Below are positions 1 through 7,711 of a DNA stretch of 64,000 bases, piece by piece. The position numbers and the translations under genes were made by a program. The notes under the pieces were generated by a model. That model was not told the origin of the DNA, made no database searches, and saw only the letters and a list, made by a program, of their open reading frames with translations. The stretch covers positions 3,815,753 to 3,879,752 of the forward strand of contig NZ_CP139781.1 of the NCBI RefSeq assembly GCF_019679435.2, in the 5' to 3' direction. This DNA comes from Actomonas aquatica. GTDB lineage: Bacteria > Verrucomicrobiota > Verrucomicrobiia > Opitutales > Opitutaceae. Each line of letters opens with the position of its first letter. The stretch's first letter is position 1.

Positions 1-480
1 CAGATCGGCGTGTATTACGGCACGTGGGGGGTGGTGGCGCTGACGGTCGGCGGTTTGGTGGGCGGCTGGCTGGTGTCGCGCTTCGGGCTGCGTCGCATGT
101 TGTGGCCGCTGGTGGCGGCGCTGCATGTGCCCAACGCGGTCTTTTGGTTGCTGGCGATTTATCAACCCGAGAGCGCGTGGCTGATCGGGGGCGGACTGGT
201 GCTGGAGCAACTCGGCTACGGCCTCGGGTTCACGGCCTATCTGGTTTACATGATGATGGTGGCGGACGGGCCGCACAAAACCGCGCACTACGCGCTGTGC
301 ACCGGCTGCATGGCCTTGGGCGTGATGTTGCCCGGCATGTTTGCCGGCTGGGTGCAAGCGCAGCTCGGTTACACCCAATTTTTTGTGTGGGTGCTGGTGT
401 GTGCGGTGCCGTCGCTCGGCGCGGTGGCGCTGGCGCAGGGGAAGATCCAGGACGGGTTTGGGCGGAAGGTGGCGGAGTAA
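1..480 (+). CDS. MFS transporter, AmpG/PAT-like, C-terminal part (5' end outside window)
   Basis: The reading frame is open from base 1, so the gene begins upstream of the window; only the last 159 residues are present. They are very hydrophobic, with about four to five membrane segments, and include GLVGGWLVSRFGLRR, a loop with the small-residue/basic pattern of MFS loops. The late segment with the AHYALCTGCMALG stretch resembles AmpG-like permeases, where the corresponding loop is YALL-like. A second AmpG-like permease lies at 56.5 kb. The substrate cannot be told from this fragment; AmpG imports anhydro-muropeptides, but many verrucomicrobial relatives sit beside sugar catabolism genes. 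A long inverted repeat follows the stop. Confidence 0.75.
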   Translation, partial: QIGVYYGTWGVVALTVGGLVGGWLVSRFGLRRMLWPLVAALHVPNAVFWLLAIYQPESAWLIGGGLVLEQLGYGLGFTAYLVYMMMVADGPHKTAHYALCTGCMALGVMLPGMFAGWVQAQLGYTQFFVWVLVCAVPSLGAVALAQGKIQDGFGRKVAE

Positions 481-504
481 GGCTCGGCACCGAGAGGCAG
501 ATGC

Positions 505-576
505 ATGTCGGGCATAAAGCCCGACCCACACTAAGAAGTCGCAAGTCCCATGTGGGTCGGGCTTTACGCCCGACAT
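505..576. repeat. Two facing REP-like palindromes forming a long inverted repeat
   Basis: The 26-nt arm 505-530 (core TCGGGCATAAAGCCCGA) is the reverse complement of 551-576 apart from one T/C difference, with a 20-nt spacer. Each arm is itself a small palindrome (CGGGC-ATAAA-GCCCG) followed by the tail CCCACA. The pair lies between two convergent genes and may act as a bidirectional transcription end or mRNA stabiliser, which is inference. The same unit recurs near 6250, 12390 and 14175. Confidence 0.85.
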
Positions 577-590
577 CGCGCTGGTCCGGT

Positions 591-1799
591 TTACTTCGCG
601 ACGGGGAAGCCGGCTTTTTTGAGGGCGCGGCGGAGGTCTTTCAGGTGGGCCGCGTCACGCGTCTCCACCGTGCAGACGGCGCGCACTTCGCTCACATCGG
701 GCCCGCTGAAGGCGCGGTCGTGGGCGATGTCGCGCACGCTGGCGCCGGCTTTGGCAATCACACGCGAGAGCGCCTCGAGTCCGCCCGGTCGATCACTGAT
801 CGTCACGGTGAGCCGACCGAGACGGCCGTCGGCGACGAGGCCGCGCTCGATCACACGGGAAAGTGTAGTGGGATCGATGTTACCACCGCAGACGGCCAGC
901 ACGACACGTTTGCCTTGCAGCTCCGGCAACTGGCCGGCGAGGAGCGCGCCGAGCGGCGCCGCGGCCGCGCCTTCGACGATGGTTTTCTCGAGCTCGAGGT
1001 AGCGCAGGATGGCGAGCGCGATCCATTCTTCGGATACAGCGACCACCTGATCGAGCAGCGGGCGGGCGAGCTCGAAAGCATTGGCACCAACCCGCAACAC
1101 AGCGAGACCGTCGGCGAGGGTGGCACGGCGCGGGATGGTGATGGGGCCGTCGTTCTTGAGTGCGGCGGAGAAACTGGCGGTGGCTTTGGATTCCACGCCG
1201 ATGACCTGGATATCGGGCTTGAGGGCTTTGGCCGCGATGGCGAGGCCGGCGATGAGACCGGCACCACCGATGGGGGCCACGATGGCATCGGCATCGGGCA
1301 CCTGCCGCAGAATTTCCAGGGCCATGGTCCCCTGCCCCGCGATGATATCGGGGTCGTCGAAACCGTGCACGTAGGCGAGGCCTTCGCGTTCGACCAGGAC
1401 ATCGGCGGCGGCGCGGGCGGCCGCAAAGTCGACGCCTTCGACGAGGACGCGGGCGCCGAGTTTTTCGCAGGTGGCGACTTTGATGAGCGGCGCGTAGTCG
1501 GGCATGACGACCGTGACCGGAATGCCGAGCAACTGGCCGTGGTAGGCGAGTCCGAGAGCGTGGTTGCCGGCGGAGGCGGCGATGACGCCCCGGCTGCGCT
1601 GGGCGGCCGGCAGACGCAGGAGCGCGTTGCGGGCGCCCCGCTCTTTGAAGGAGCCGGTGCGTTGGAAGTTGTCCAATTTACAGAAAACCTGCGCGCCGGT
1701 GAGGTCGGAGAGGGGAATCGATTCCGGGCAAGGGGTGACCGGAATCCCACTGCGGATGCGACGGGCGGCGGCGCGAATGTCAGCGAGGGTAACAGGCAT
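591..1799 (-). CDS. ilvA: Threonine ammonia-lyase (threonine dehydratase) with C-terminal ACT domain
   Basis: PLP enzyme that deaminates threonine to 2-oxobutanoate, the first step towards isoleucine. The 402-residue protein has the PLP-lysine motif SFKERGA (Lys52), SAGNHALG at 76-83 and the phosphate-binding glycine loop PIGGAGL near residue 178. The C-terminal 75 or so residues (LTVTISDRPGGLEALSRVIAKAGASV and following) form one ACT domain. Catabolic TdcB (about 330 aa) lacks ACT and the long E. coli IlvA has two, so this is the single-ACT form seen in many bacteria. An ACT domain usually means feedback control by isoleucine or valine, which is inferred here. It converges on the upstream permease and stands alone as a transcription unit. 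Confidence 0.93.
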   Translation of the reverse strand: MPVTLADIRAAARRIRSGIPVTPCPESIPLSDLTGAQVFCKLDNFQRTGSFKERGARNALLRLPAAQRSRGVIAASAGNHALGLAYHGQLLGIPVTVVMPDYAPLIKVATCEKLGARVLVEGVDFAAARAAADVLVEREGLAYVHGFDDPDIIAGQGTMALEILRQVPDADAIVAPIGGAGLIAGLAIAAKALKPDIQVIGVESKATASFSAALKNDGPITIPRRATLADGLAVLRVGANAFELARPLLDQVVAVSEEWIALAILRYLELEKTIVEGAAAAPLGALLAGQLPELQGKRVVLAVCGGNIDPTTLSRVIERGLVADGRLGRLTVTISDRPGGLEALSRVIAKAGASVRDIAHDRAFSGPDVSEVRAVCTVETRDAAHLKDLRRALKKAGFPVAK

Positions 1800-1907
1800 G
1801 GGCGCACTCTGCCCGCTCGACCAAACCGGGTGAACTGCAATCCCAATGAAAGATTCGGGGGCTGCCCCGCGCGGCTACGGAGCAGAGTTATTCCAGTTGT
1901 CCGCAGG

Positions 1908-1916
1908 TTATTCACA
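1908..1916 (+). promoter_or_regulatory. DnaA box candidate (TTATTCACA)
   Basis: This is a perfect match to the TTATNCACA DnaA-box consensus in the intergenic region between ilvA and the EF-hand gene. It is preceded by CCGCAGG; a second perfect box before dnaN has the similar flank CTCGCAG. A TTATTCCAG sequence lies 19 nt upstream. A single 9-mer can occur by chance, so function is unproven. Confidence 0.4.
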
Positions 1917-1933
1917 ATGGGCGGGGCGGGCAC

Positions 1934-1964
1934 AAAAACGCCGCGGCCTGGGGAGGTCGCGGCG
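1934..1964 (-). terminator. Rho-independent terminator of the EF-hand gene
   Basis: Read on the minus strand, a 10-bp GC-rich stem (CGCCGCGACC / GGCCGCGGCG, one G-U pair) with a 6-nt loop is followed directly by TTTTTG. It lies about 50 nt beyond the stop of the minus-strand EF-hand gene. Confidence 0.75.
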
Positions 1965-2015
1965 TCGTGGGAGGCGCGGGAAATTTGGTGAGATGCTAAC
2001 GGACTGGAACTGAGC

Positions 2016-2534
2016 TCAGTTGGTCTGGCGACCGGCGCCTTGGCCGCCGCCGCCTTGGCCCATGCCCTTGCCTTTGCCCTTGCCCATGCGGTCGCGCAGG
2101 GCGTCGCGGTGGGCGGTCCACTCGGCGTCGCTGATCACACCGTCTTTATCGGTGTCGATGCGGGCCATGAGGCGCGGGCGATTCACGGCTTCGGCACGCA
2201 TGGTGGCGTCGGCCGTGGCACGCTCTTCGGCACTGAGGCGACCATCGCCATCGGCGTCGAAACGCTCACGCATGTTGCGCATCATTTCGCGACCGGGACG
2301 CTCACCGTTCTGGCGCTTGTCCATCATGGCTTGGTGGGCAACGCCGCGTTCTTCGGCGTTGAGCACGCCGTCACCATCGGTGTCGAAACGTTCGATCATC
2401 CAGGCGGGCGGGGTGCCGCCGGGTCCGCGACCGGGAGGCGGATTGGGGGCGTCGGTGTTGGTTTGGGCGAAGAGGAAGGAGCTGCCGAAGGCACTGGCGG
2501 CGAGGAGGGTGGTAACAACGAGTTTGCGATTCAT
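2016..2534 (-). CDS. Secreted EF-hand calcium-binding protein
   Basis: The 172-residue protein starts with a signal peptide (MNRKLVVTTLLAASAFGSSF, cleavage probably after LFAQ). After a proline-rich linker come three EF-hand loops: FDTDGDGVLNAEE, FDADGDGRLSAEE and IDTDKDGVISDAE, each with Asp at loop positions 1, 3 and 5 and Glu at 12. The C-terminus is a Gly/Lys-rich low-complexity tail. It is probably a periplasmic or outer-surface calcium-binding protein of the small EF-hand type common in Planctomycetes and Verrucomicrobia. The partner is unknown. It stands alone, is followed by a clear terminator, and is divergent from the RelE-like gene. Confidence 0.85.
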   Translation of the reverse strand: MNRKLVVTTLLAASAFGSSFLFAQTNTDAPNPPPGRGPGGTPPAWMIERFDTDGDGVLNAEERGVAHQAMMDKRQNGERPGREMMRNMRERFDADGDGRLSAEERATADATMRAEAVNRPRLMARIDTDKDGVISDAEWTAHRDALRDRMGKGKGKGMGQGGGGQGAGRQTN

Positions 2535-2627
2535 GATTTTTAAGGGATTGAGATTCGCTGGTTACTGGGACAAGACGACCGCCCGAGGGTCGGGTTACAT
2601 TGCCGTTCCCGCTTCCTCTTTGCGCCC

Positions 2628-2984
2628 ATGTTTCAAGTCACCTTTGCCGAACAGGCCATGCACGAGCTCAACAAGCTCGACAAACTCACGCAGCTCACCG
2701 CGATCGAGCCGCTGAGTTCGCTGCGTCTGATCGATCTGGAGCGGCCGCGCGAGCCGCTGGGCAAGTTCGCCCGCGGTGGTCGCGATCTCTACCGGCTGCG
2801 CAGTGGTGAACTGCGGTTCTATTTTGAGGTCAGGGAGGAGGAGACGTTGCACGTCCTCTACATCCTCCACGAGCACTCGCTGGAGGATTTCCTGCTGCGC
2901 AATGGCCTGCCGGTCTCTGAGCAGCAGTTGGTCGAGCAGCACTCGAAGTTCTGGAAATACCTCGAATCGATCACCAAGCGCTAA
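2628..2984 (+). CDS. RelE/ParE-like small protein without an adjacent antitoxin
   Basis: The 118-residue protein has the order of a RelE/ParE fold: MFQVTFAEQAMHELNKLD (strand plus helix), then LGKFARGGRDLYRLRSGELRFYFEV (the central beta hairpin with the basic RDLYRLR stretch), then LHVLYILHEHSLEDFLLR. The family are ribosome-dependent mRNases or gyrase poisons. Two things are unusual: no small antitoxin ORF lies on either side, and the C-terminus is extended by about 25 residues. It lies 48 nt before pssA on the same strand and is probably co-transcribed with it. It could therefore be a domesticated RelE-fold protein rather than a toxin. Confidence 0.65.
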   Translation: MFQVTFAEQAMHELNKLDKLTQLTAIEPLSSLRLIDLERPREPLGKFARGGRDLYRLRSGELRFYFEVREEETLHVLYILHEHSLEDFLLRNGLPVSEQQLVEQHSKFWKYLESITKR

Positions 2985-3032
2985 TCCCGACGACGCGGCC
3001 ACGACGCGTCCGCCACCACTCCCCCACTCTGC

Positions 3033-3911
3033 ATGACTCCCGCTGAACCGCCCCCTCCGGAGCGCGAGGATCCGTTCTCGCCCGAAAACGCGAGCCGCAT
3101 CTATTTCCTGCCCAACCTGATGACGGCCGGAAACCTGTTCTGTGGTTTCGTGGCCTGCATCAAGTGCGTCCAGGCGCACTATCTCATGCGTGGGTCCGAC
3201 GTGATCACGCCGGGTGCGAGCGTGCTGTTTTCGGAGGCCGTGTGGCTGATCTTCGGGGCGATGGCGTTTGACGTGCTCGATGGGCGCCTGGCGCGCATGG
3301 GTGGCAAGGAGTCGCTCTTCGGCGGCGAGTTCGACTCGTTGGCCGACGTGATCTCGTTCGGCCTCACGCCGGCGTTGATGATGTTTTTCCTCATCCTGTC
3401 GCCGACCCAGGGTTATCCCATTTTCCAGAAGATCGGCTGGTGTTTCGGCTTCGTTTACCTGCTGTGTGCGGCGATCCGGCTGGCGCGATTTAACGTGATC
3501 ACCCACCCGCTCATCATCCGCGACAAAAAGTCGGGCTCGAAGGATTTCGTCGGGCTGCCGGTGCCGGCGGCGGCGGGCACGGTGGCGGCGCTGGTGTTGT
3601 TTCTTCTCAACTTGGCCAAGCACGACCGTGAGCTGCAAATGTGGGCGCTGGCCTTGCCGCCGCTGCTGCTGTTGATCGCGGTGCTGATGGTGAGCACGAT
3701 CCGCTACCCGAGCGGCAAGCAGATCGATATGCAGACGAAGACCCCGCTGGTGTCGCTGGTGCTGGTGGTGAGCGGGGCCGGCGCGATCGTGGCCTTCAAG
3801 GAAATCGGCATGCTGGTGCTGATGCTCGGCTACATCTTCTTCGGCCTGATCCGGGCCTTCCGCGAGCGCGGTCAGAAAACCACCCCGACGCCGGATGCGG
3901 AAAGCGTGTGA
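3033..3911 (+). CDS. pssA: CDP-diacylglycerol-serine O-phosphatidyltransferase
   Basis: Integral membrane enzyme joining serine to CDP-diacylglycerol to give phosphatidylserine, the precursor of phosphatidylethanolamine. The 292-residue protein has the CDP-alcohol phosphatidyltransferase signature DG-x2-AR-x8-G-x3-D-x3-D, seen as DGRLARMGG followed by GGEFDSLAD, around residues 80-105. Hydrophobic segments surround it (for example NLMTAGNLFCGFVACIKC and further ones to the C-terminus). The ATG is preceded by a proline-coding start (MTPAEPPPPERED), a cytosolic N-terminus. It is the type II (Bacillus-like) rather than the E. coli enzyme. It lies between the RelE-like gene and dnaN. Confidence 0.92.
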   Translation: MTPAEPPPPEREDPFSPENASRIYFLPNLMTAGNLFCGFVACIKCVQAHYLMRGSDVITPGASVLFSEAVWLIFGAMAFDVLDGRLARMGGKESLFGGEFDSLADVISFGLTPALMMFFLILSPTQGYPIFQKIGWCFGFVYLLCAAIRLARFNVITHPLIIRDKKSGSKDFVGLPVPAAAGTVAALVLFLLNLAKHDRELQMWALALPPLLLLIAVLMVSTIRYPSGKQIDMQTKTPLVSLVLVVSGAGAIVAFKEIGMLVLMLGYIFFGLIRAFRERGQKTTPTPDAESV

Positions 3912-4159
3912 GTAACTTGGGCGTCGTTCACCAACAAGTTTTGGGGTGTTAAAAACCCCCGCTTTGTTCGCAATTGGCTCGCAGTTATTCACAGGTCGGC
4001 GGCGAGCTCGGTTTCAGAGGTAAAACGTGGGTTGGGAGCGCAGTTATTGGCCTTTTTCGGACGCATAATAAGACGACTCCAATTACTTATTGAATCAGGT
4101 ATCTTTTGGGGTTTGTTAACTTCCGCGTTTCACGCCCTCGTGGACGCCAACCCCACGTC
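3912..4159. other. AT-richer intergenic region upstream of dnaN
   Basis: This 248-nt gap is visibly richer in A+T than its surroundings, with runs such as ATAATAAGAC and CAATTACTTATTG. It holds one perfect DnaA box (3985-3993), two copies of GCAGTTATT (at 3982 and about 4039), and a weak GGGGT/ACCCC hairpin near 3935. It should contain the dnaN promoter. The composition and the box would fit autoregulation by DnaA or part of an origin, but there is no cluster of perfect boxes. Confidence 0.5.
3985..3993 (+). promoter_or_regulatory. DnaA box candidate upstream of dnaN (TTATTCACA)
   Basis: Perfect TTATNCACA match 167 nt before the dnaN start, with flank GCAG before and GG after. It is the same 9-mer and the same strand as the box at 1908. 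In many bacteria DnaA controls the dnaA-dnaN region, so the position is meaningful although unproven. Confidence 0.5.
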
Positions 4160-5284
4160 ATGAAACTCAAGATCAACCGCGACCATTTCAGCAACGGCCT
4201 CGCCCAGGTTCTCAACGTCGTCGGCTCCAAGGCCACGATGCCCATCCTCAGCAACGTGCTGATCGAGGCCGAGGGGAACCACATCACGCTCACCACCACC
4301 AATCTCGATCTGGGCATCCGCTGTAAGATCAAGGCCGAGGTGAAGGAGGGCGGCGCGGTCACCCTGCCGGTGAAGCGTCTGGCCACCATCGTGCGCGAGT
4401 TGCCGAACCAGGACGTGAGTTTCGATTCCTCCGCCAACCACCAGGTGAAGCTCACCTCGGGCGGTTCCACCTTCCGCATCATGGGCATCGGCAAGGACGA
4501 GTTCCCGCCGCTGCCGGAGTTTGGCGACGACCGCACCTTCACCCTCGAGCAGAGCGAGCTCATCTCGATGCTCAAGAGCGTCGCTTACGCCCAGTCGAGC
4601 GACGAGACGCGCTACATCCTCAACGGCGTGTATTTCAACTTCCGCGACGGCAAACTCTCGCTGGTCGCCACCGACGGCCGCCGTCTCGCCCTCACCTCAA
4701 AGGAGATGGAAGTCCCCGAGGACGCGTCCGGCGCCATCATCCTGCCGGCCAAGACGGTCTCCGAGCTGCAGCGCATGCTCGACAAGGGCGCGAAGCTGAA
4801 GGTCTCGTTCAACGAACGCCGTGCGGCGTTCCAGATCCAGACCGACAAGGACAGCAGCGGCCTGATCGACTCCATCTACCTCTACTCGAAGGTCGTGGAG
4901 GGCAATTATCCCAATTATCAACAGGTTATTCCCAAGGAGACGCATCAGCGCATCAAGCTCGAGCGCGAGCTGCTCCAGCAGTGCATCCACCGTGCCGCCC
5001 TCGTCTGCTCGGAGAAGAGCAACTCGGTGAAGCTCAAGATGACCTCCAACCTGCTCGAGATCACGGCGCAGAGCCCGGATTTCGGCGAGGCGCACGAGTC
5101 GATGGCGATCGATTACAACGGTCCCGACCTCCAGGTGGCCTTCAACCCGCAGTTCCTGCTCGATCCGCTCAAGGCGCTGCAGAAGGACGAAGTGTTCTTC
5201 GAAGTGAAGGACGAGGTGAGCCCCGGCGTGTTCAAGACGCTCGAGAGCTTCATCTGCGTGATCATGCCGGTGCGCCTGAGCTGA
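4160..5284 (+). CDS. dnaN: DNA polymerase III beta subunit (sliding clamp)
   Basis: The 374-residue ring-forming processivity clamp of the replicative polymerase. It has the expected length and the landmark segments of all three clamp domains: [17 protein letters not shown] near the start, VATDGRRLA in the middle, [13 protein letters not shown], and the C-terminal VIMPVRLS (the usual ending is MPMR-L). The start chosen is the ATG opening [10 protein letters not shown]; an upstream TTG at 4106 would add 18 unlikely residues. Codon choice is strongly C-ending, as in a highly expressed gene, except for an AT-rich stretch at 4904-4935. dnaA is not in the window, although it is often adjacent. Confidence 0.97.
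   Translation: MKLKINRDHFSNGLAQVLNVVGSKATMPILSNVLIEAEGNHITLTTTNLDLGIRCKIKAEVKEGGAVTLPVKRLATIVRELPNQDVSFDSSANHQVKLTSGGSTFRIMGIGKDEFPPLPEFGDDRTFTLEQSELISMLKSVAYAQSSDETRYILNGVYFNFRDGKLSLVATDGRRLALTSKEMEVPEDASGAIILPAKTVSELQRMLDKGAKLKVSFNERRAAFQIQTDKDSSGLIDSIYLYSKVVEGNYPNYQQVIPKETHQRIKLERELLQQCIHRAALVCSEKSNSVKLKMTSNLLEITAQSPDFGEAHESMAIDYNGPDLQVAFNPQFLLDPLKALQKDEVFFEVKDEVSPGVFKTLESFICVIMPVRLS
4906..4934 (+). promoter_or_regulatory. Cluster of three DnaA-box-like 9-mers inside dnaN
   Basis: Three near-consensus words follow each other on the same strand: TTATCCCAA (4906-4914), TTATCAACA (4915-4923) and TTATTCCCA (4926-4934). Each has one or two differences from TTATNCACA. They encode [10 protein letters not shown], using AAT, TAT, GTT and ATT codons that the rest of the gene avoids. 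The protein segment is conserved in clamps, but the codons are a choice. A DnaA-binding role is speculative. Confidence 0.25.
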
Positions 5285-5309
5285 GCAGCGCGCCACGGGT
5301 AACTTTTCG

Positions 5310-5340
5310 GGGCCGGGCGTCATCGCGTCCGGCCCTTCTT
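5310..5340 (+). terminator. Probable terminator after dnaN
   Basis: GGGCCGG (5310-5316) pairs with CCGGCCC (5329-5335), extended inward by GCG/CGC with one bulge or wobble, and is followed by TTCTTGT. It lies 26 nt after the dnaN stop. The T-tract is short, so some read-through to the next gene is likely. Confidence 0.6.
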
Positions 5341-5357
5341 GTCTCCGCTCACGCTTC

Positions 5358-6236
5358 ATGGATTTCACCTATCCGATCGTCATCGCCATGGTGGTGTCGC
5401 TGGTCCTGTTTCAGATCAACCAGCGCCGCTCCTCGCCCCTGTTGGCGATCTTCAATCGCTGGCTGCGCTGGCTGGTGTTTGGCTTCGGCGTGGCCAAGAT
5501 CCTGGTCGATCTGGAGCTGAGCACGCGGCCCTACTGGGTTTTGGCGCTCACGGCCCTGTTGGTCTATTTCCTGATCGAGACGGTTTATCGTTGGCTGGAG
5601 ATCAAGGCGCTCAGCCTGAGCCCGATCCCGCTGTTCCCGCGCTTTCACGTGAATTCCAGCGGCGAGGAGTGGCCCACCCAACCCCGACTGCTGAAAGTCC
5701 GGGATTGGCTGCGCAAACAGGGTTTCCACGCGGTCCAGTCGCTCAAGGCCGAGCTCGCGCCGGGTTTTGCGCTGCGCATGTCGGTTTATCAGGATTCGTC
5801 CAACAAGCTGCGGGTGCAGGTGCTCTTCCTACCGCAGCCGGGCGGCAACATCGTGATGTGCGCCAGCCTGGTGTCGGTGACGACCAACGGACTGCGCTAC
5901 GTGACCGACAACCTCTACCTGCCCTTCGCGGGGTTTTATCCGGAGAACTGGCTGGTGGATCGGAGTCCGTGGCGGCGGACGCTGGCGGCGCTGGTGAAGC
6001 GCCACCGGGAGCGCTTGGAGGATGAGACCGATCCGCTCAGCGAGTGGGAGACCGAGCCGCTGGCCGATCTCAACGCCCAGCAACACGCCATGGAGCAGGT
6101 GAACACCGAGCTGGGGTTTCTTTTCCCGCATCACGAGCGCGAGGAGCACGGCAAGATGACCGTGGAGGCGCGCTACCGGGTGTGGAAGGAAGCGTGGTTC
6201 CTCAACTACTTCGGCCGCAGCGCGCGGTATGAGTGA
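5358..6236 (+). CDS. Membrane-anchored protein of unknown function
   Basis: I do not recognise this 292-residue protein. The first 90 residues contain two or three hydrophobic segments (around 5-20, 38-52 and 58-76). The remaining 200 residues are soluble and probably cytoplasmic, with a mixed alpha/beta pattern (LRMSVYQDSSNKLRVQVLFL, NIVMCASLVSVTTNGLRYVTDNLYLP) and an acidic, charged C-terminal third ending VWKEAWFLNYFGRSARYE. It starts 17 nt after the dnaN terminator on the same strand, so it may share transcripts with dnaN. Nothing suggests an enzymatic motif. Confidence 0.8.
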   Translation: MDFTYPIVIAMVVSLVLFQINQRRSSPLLAIFNRWLRWLVFGFGVAKILVDLELSTRPYWVLALTALLVYFLIETVYRWLEIKALSLSPIPLFPRFHVNSSGEEWPTQPRLLKVRDWLRKQGFHAVQSLKAELAPGFALRMSVYQDSSNKLRVQVLFLPQPGGNIVMCASLVSVTTNGLRYVTDNLYLPFAGFYPENWLVDRSPWRRTLAALVKRHRERLEDETDPLSEWETEPLADLNAQQHAMEQVNTELGFLFPHHEREEHGKMTVEARYRVWKEAWFLNYFGRSARYE

Positions 6237-6245
6237 GGGAACGGA

Positions 6246-6267
6246 GGGGTCGGGCTTTATGCCCGAA
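6246..6267. repeat. Single REP-like palindrome
   Basis: One copy of the TCGGGCTTTATGCCCGA unit (6250-6266), preceded by GGGG, between two convergent genes. It is the same family as 505-576. Confidence 0.75.
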
Positions 6268-6280
6268 ATCGTTTAAGCGC

Positions 6281-7522
6281 TCAGCGGAAGTAATCAGCGA
6301 GATTGATCGTCGCGGTGGAGTCGACCGCCTGGCCGTCTTCGAGGGCGGGCAGAAAAACGAGTTGGCGGAGGATGTGCTCGTGCTCGGGGCCGTAGAGTTG
6401 GCCGGAGCCGGCGAAGCCAGTGAAGTCGCCCTTGGCGTTGATGTTGACGAGGAGCGGTCGATCGAGGCTGCCGGGTCGGTCGAGTGCTTTGAGCTCGGGC
6501 GGAGCGAGTTCCCAGACGGGCGAGGCGGGCACGGTCTCACCGCGGTGGTTGGCCGTGTGGTCGAGCAGGAGGTATTGGCGGGCCTCGTCGGTGGTGAGTT
6601 GAAAGCGCTTTTCGGAGAGATTGGTGGCGAGCTCCTTGCCGTTGTTGAAAAGGTGGACCTTGAGCTCGAGGATCTCAAATCCGGGGGCGAGGCCCGTTTG
6701 CAAGAAGTTAACCTTCTTGGGTTTAGGGCCGACTTCCCCGATCGGTTTGTAGAAATTGATGTCTTCGATTTCGCCGTTGGGGTGGCGGATGCGGGCGAGC
6801 GCGACGCAGAATGCGTGGGCCATCGGGGTCGGGGTGGAGACGCGGAACTGGAGGCGCACGGAGTCGTGCGGATTCAGGATTTCCTGGGCCTGTTGTTCCT
6901 TGGCAGTGAAGTCTGGATCGGTGATGGCGTCGACGCGGGCGACTTCGTCCAAATGACCGCGGATCTGCGAGTTTACGCCGGCTTGCATGCGTTCGACGGC
7001 TTCTGGGGATGGCCCACCCTGCCCTCCTTGTGAGGGCAACGCGGCAATTCCCCGGGAAAGGTTGGCGGCCATCAGGGTGCCCTGGGAGAGCTGGTCCTGC
7101 TGGTAATTCATCATGTTGGTCTGGCGCCCCATCCACTTCTTCTGGGGGTCGCTGGCCGGTGAATACGTGGTCTCGTATTCGAGATCCGAAACGGTGGCGC
7201 TGAGGTCACTCACCTTGGGCACGAGTTTCCAACGGTAGCCGGTGGTGCGGTCAATTTCGTTGAGCTCGCCGGCGGCGGACTTCGCCAAGGTGGTCTCACC
7301 CACGATGTTGCGCACTTCGAGCATCTCGGTGCCCTGGGGCACAAAAAGATCGATGCCGACGAAGAGTTGGTGGGTGTGCTCGGGGGAGGCTTTGGACGTG
7401 ACGACGCGAGGCTTGGGCTGGGCGACCAAGGGTGAGGTCGTGAGCGCCAGACAAACCAGTGCGGCGGAAACAGCGATGCGCAACGCGGGTCGCCGCTGGC
7501 GCGGAAACGTGGTTTGGGACAT
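6281..7522 (-). CDS. Secreted protein of unknown function with a TonB_C-like C-terminal segment
   Basis: The 413-residue protein has a basic N-terminus and a hydrophobic signal segment (LRIAVSAALVCLALTTSPLVA, cleavage near VAQ). The central part (residues about 40-310) is not recognised; it has beta-rich stretches and an Asn/Gln-rich linker (NMMNYQQDQLSQG). The last 60 residues (PLLVNINAKGDFTGFAGSGQ, then FLPALEDGQAVDSTATINL) follow the pattern of a TonB C-terminal domain: hydrophobic strand, G-D loop, then F-x-PA-x2-G-x-AV-x-S. This is the theme of the two TonB_C proteins at 22.7-25.8 kb. It is probably periplasmic. No neighbour suggests a pathway. Confidence 0.75.
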   Translation of the reverse strand: MSQTTFPRQRRPALRIAVSAALVCLALTTSPLVAQPKPRVVTSKASPEHTHQLFVGIDLFVPQGTEMLEVRNIVGETTLAKSAAGELNEIDRTTGYRWKLVPKVSDLSATVSDLEYETTYSPASDPQKKWMGRQTNMMNYQQDQLSQGTLMAANLSRGIAALPSQGGQGGPSPEAVERMQAGVNSQIRGHLDEVARVDAITDPDFTAKEQQAQEILNPHDSVRLQFRVSTPTPMAHAFCVALARIRHPNGEIEDINFYKPIGEVGPKPKKVNFLQTGLAPGFEILELKVHLFNNGKELATNLSEKRFQLTTDEARQYLLLDHTANHRGETVPASPVWELAPPELKALDRPGSLDRPLLVNINAKGDFTGFAGSGQLYGPEHEHILRQLVFLPALEDGQAVDSTATINLADYFR

Positions 7523-7711
7523 GAGCAGATGCAGGTGGGGTGGTTTAGGTCGGGAAAGGCGAAGCGGCGAATCTTGAGGGGGCAGAGATTTGGGGCCGCA
7601 TCTCTGAGATGGCAGGTGCGCGGTAGTGTTCCCGATCCTTGGTCCGGCGCAACCGGGCCTTTCAGTTACTGTGCAGCAGCGGCGGAGCCGAGCGGCTGTG
7701 TGCGCTCAACC

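Noticed and set aside
5643-5653. TTTCACGTGAA as a third parS site
   Set aside because: Only the 11-nt core fits; the flanks (GC before, TTCC after) do not match the 16-nt parS, and the hit may be chance.
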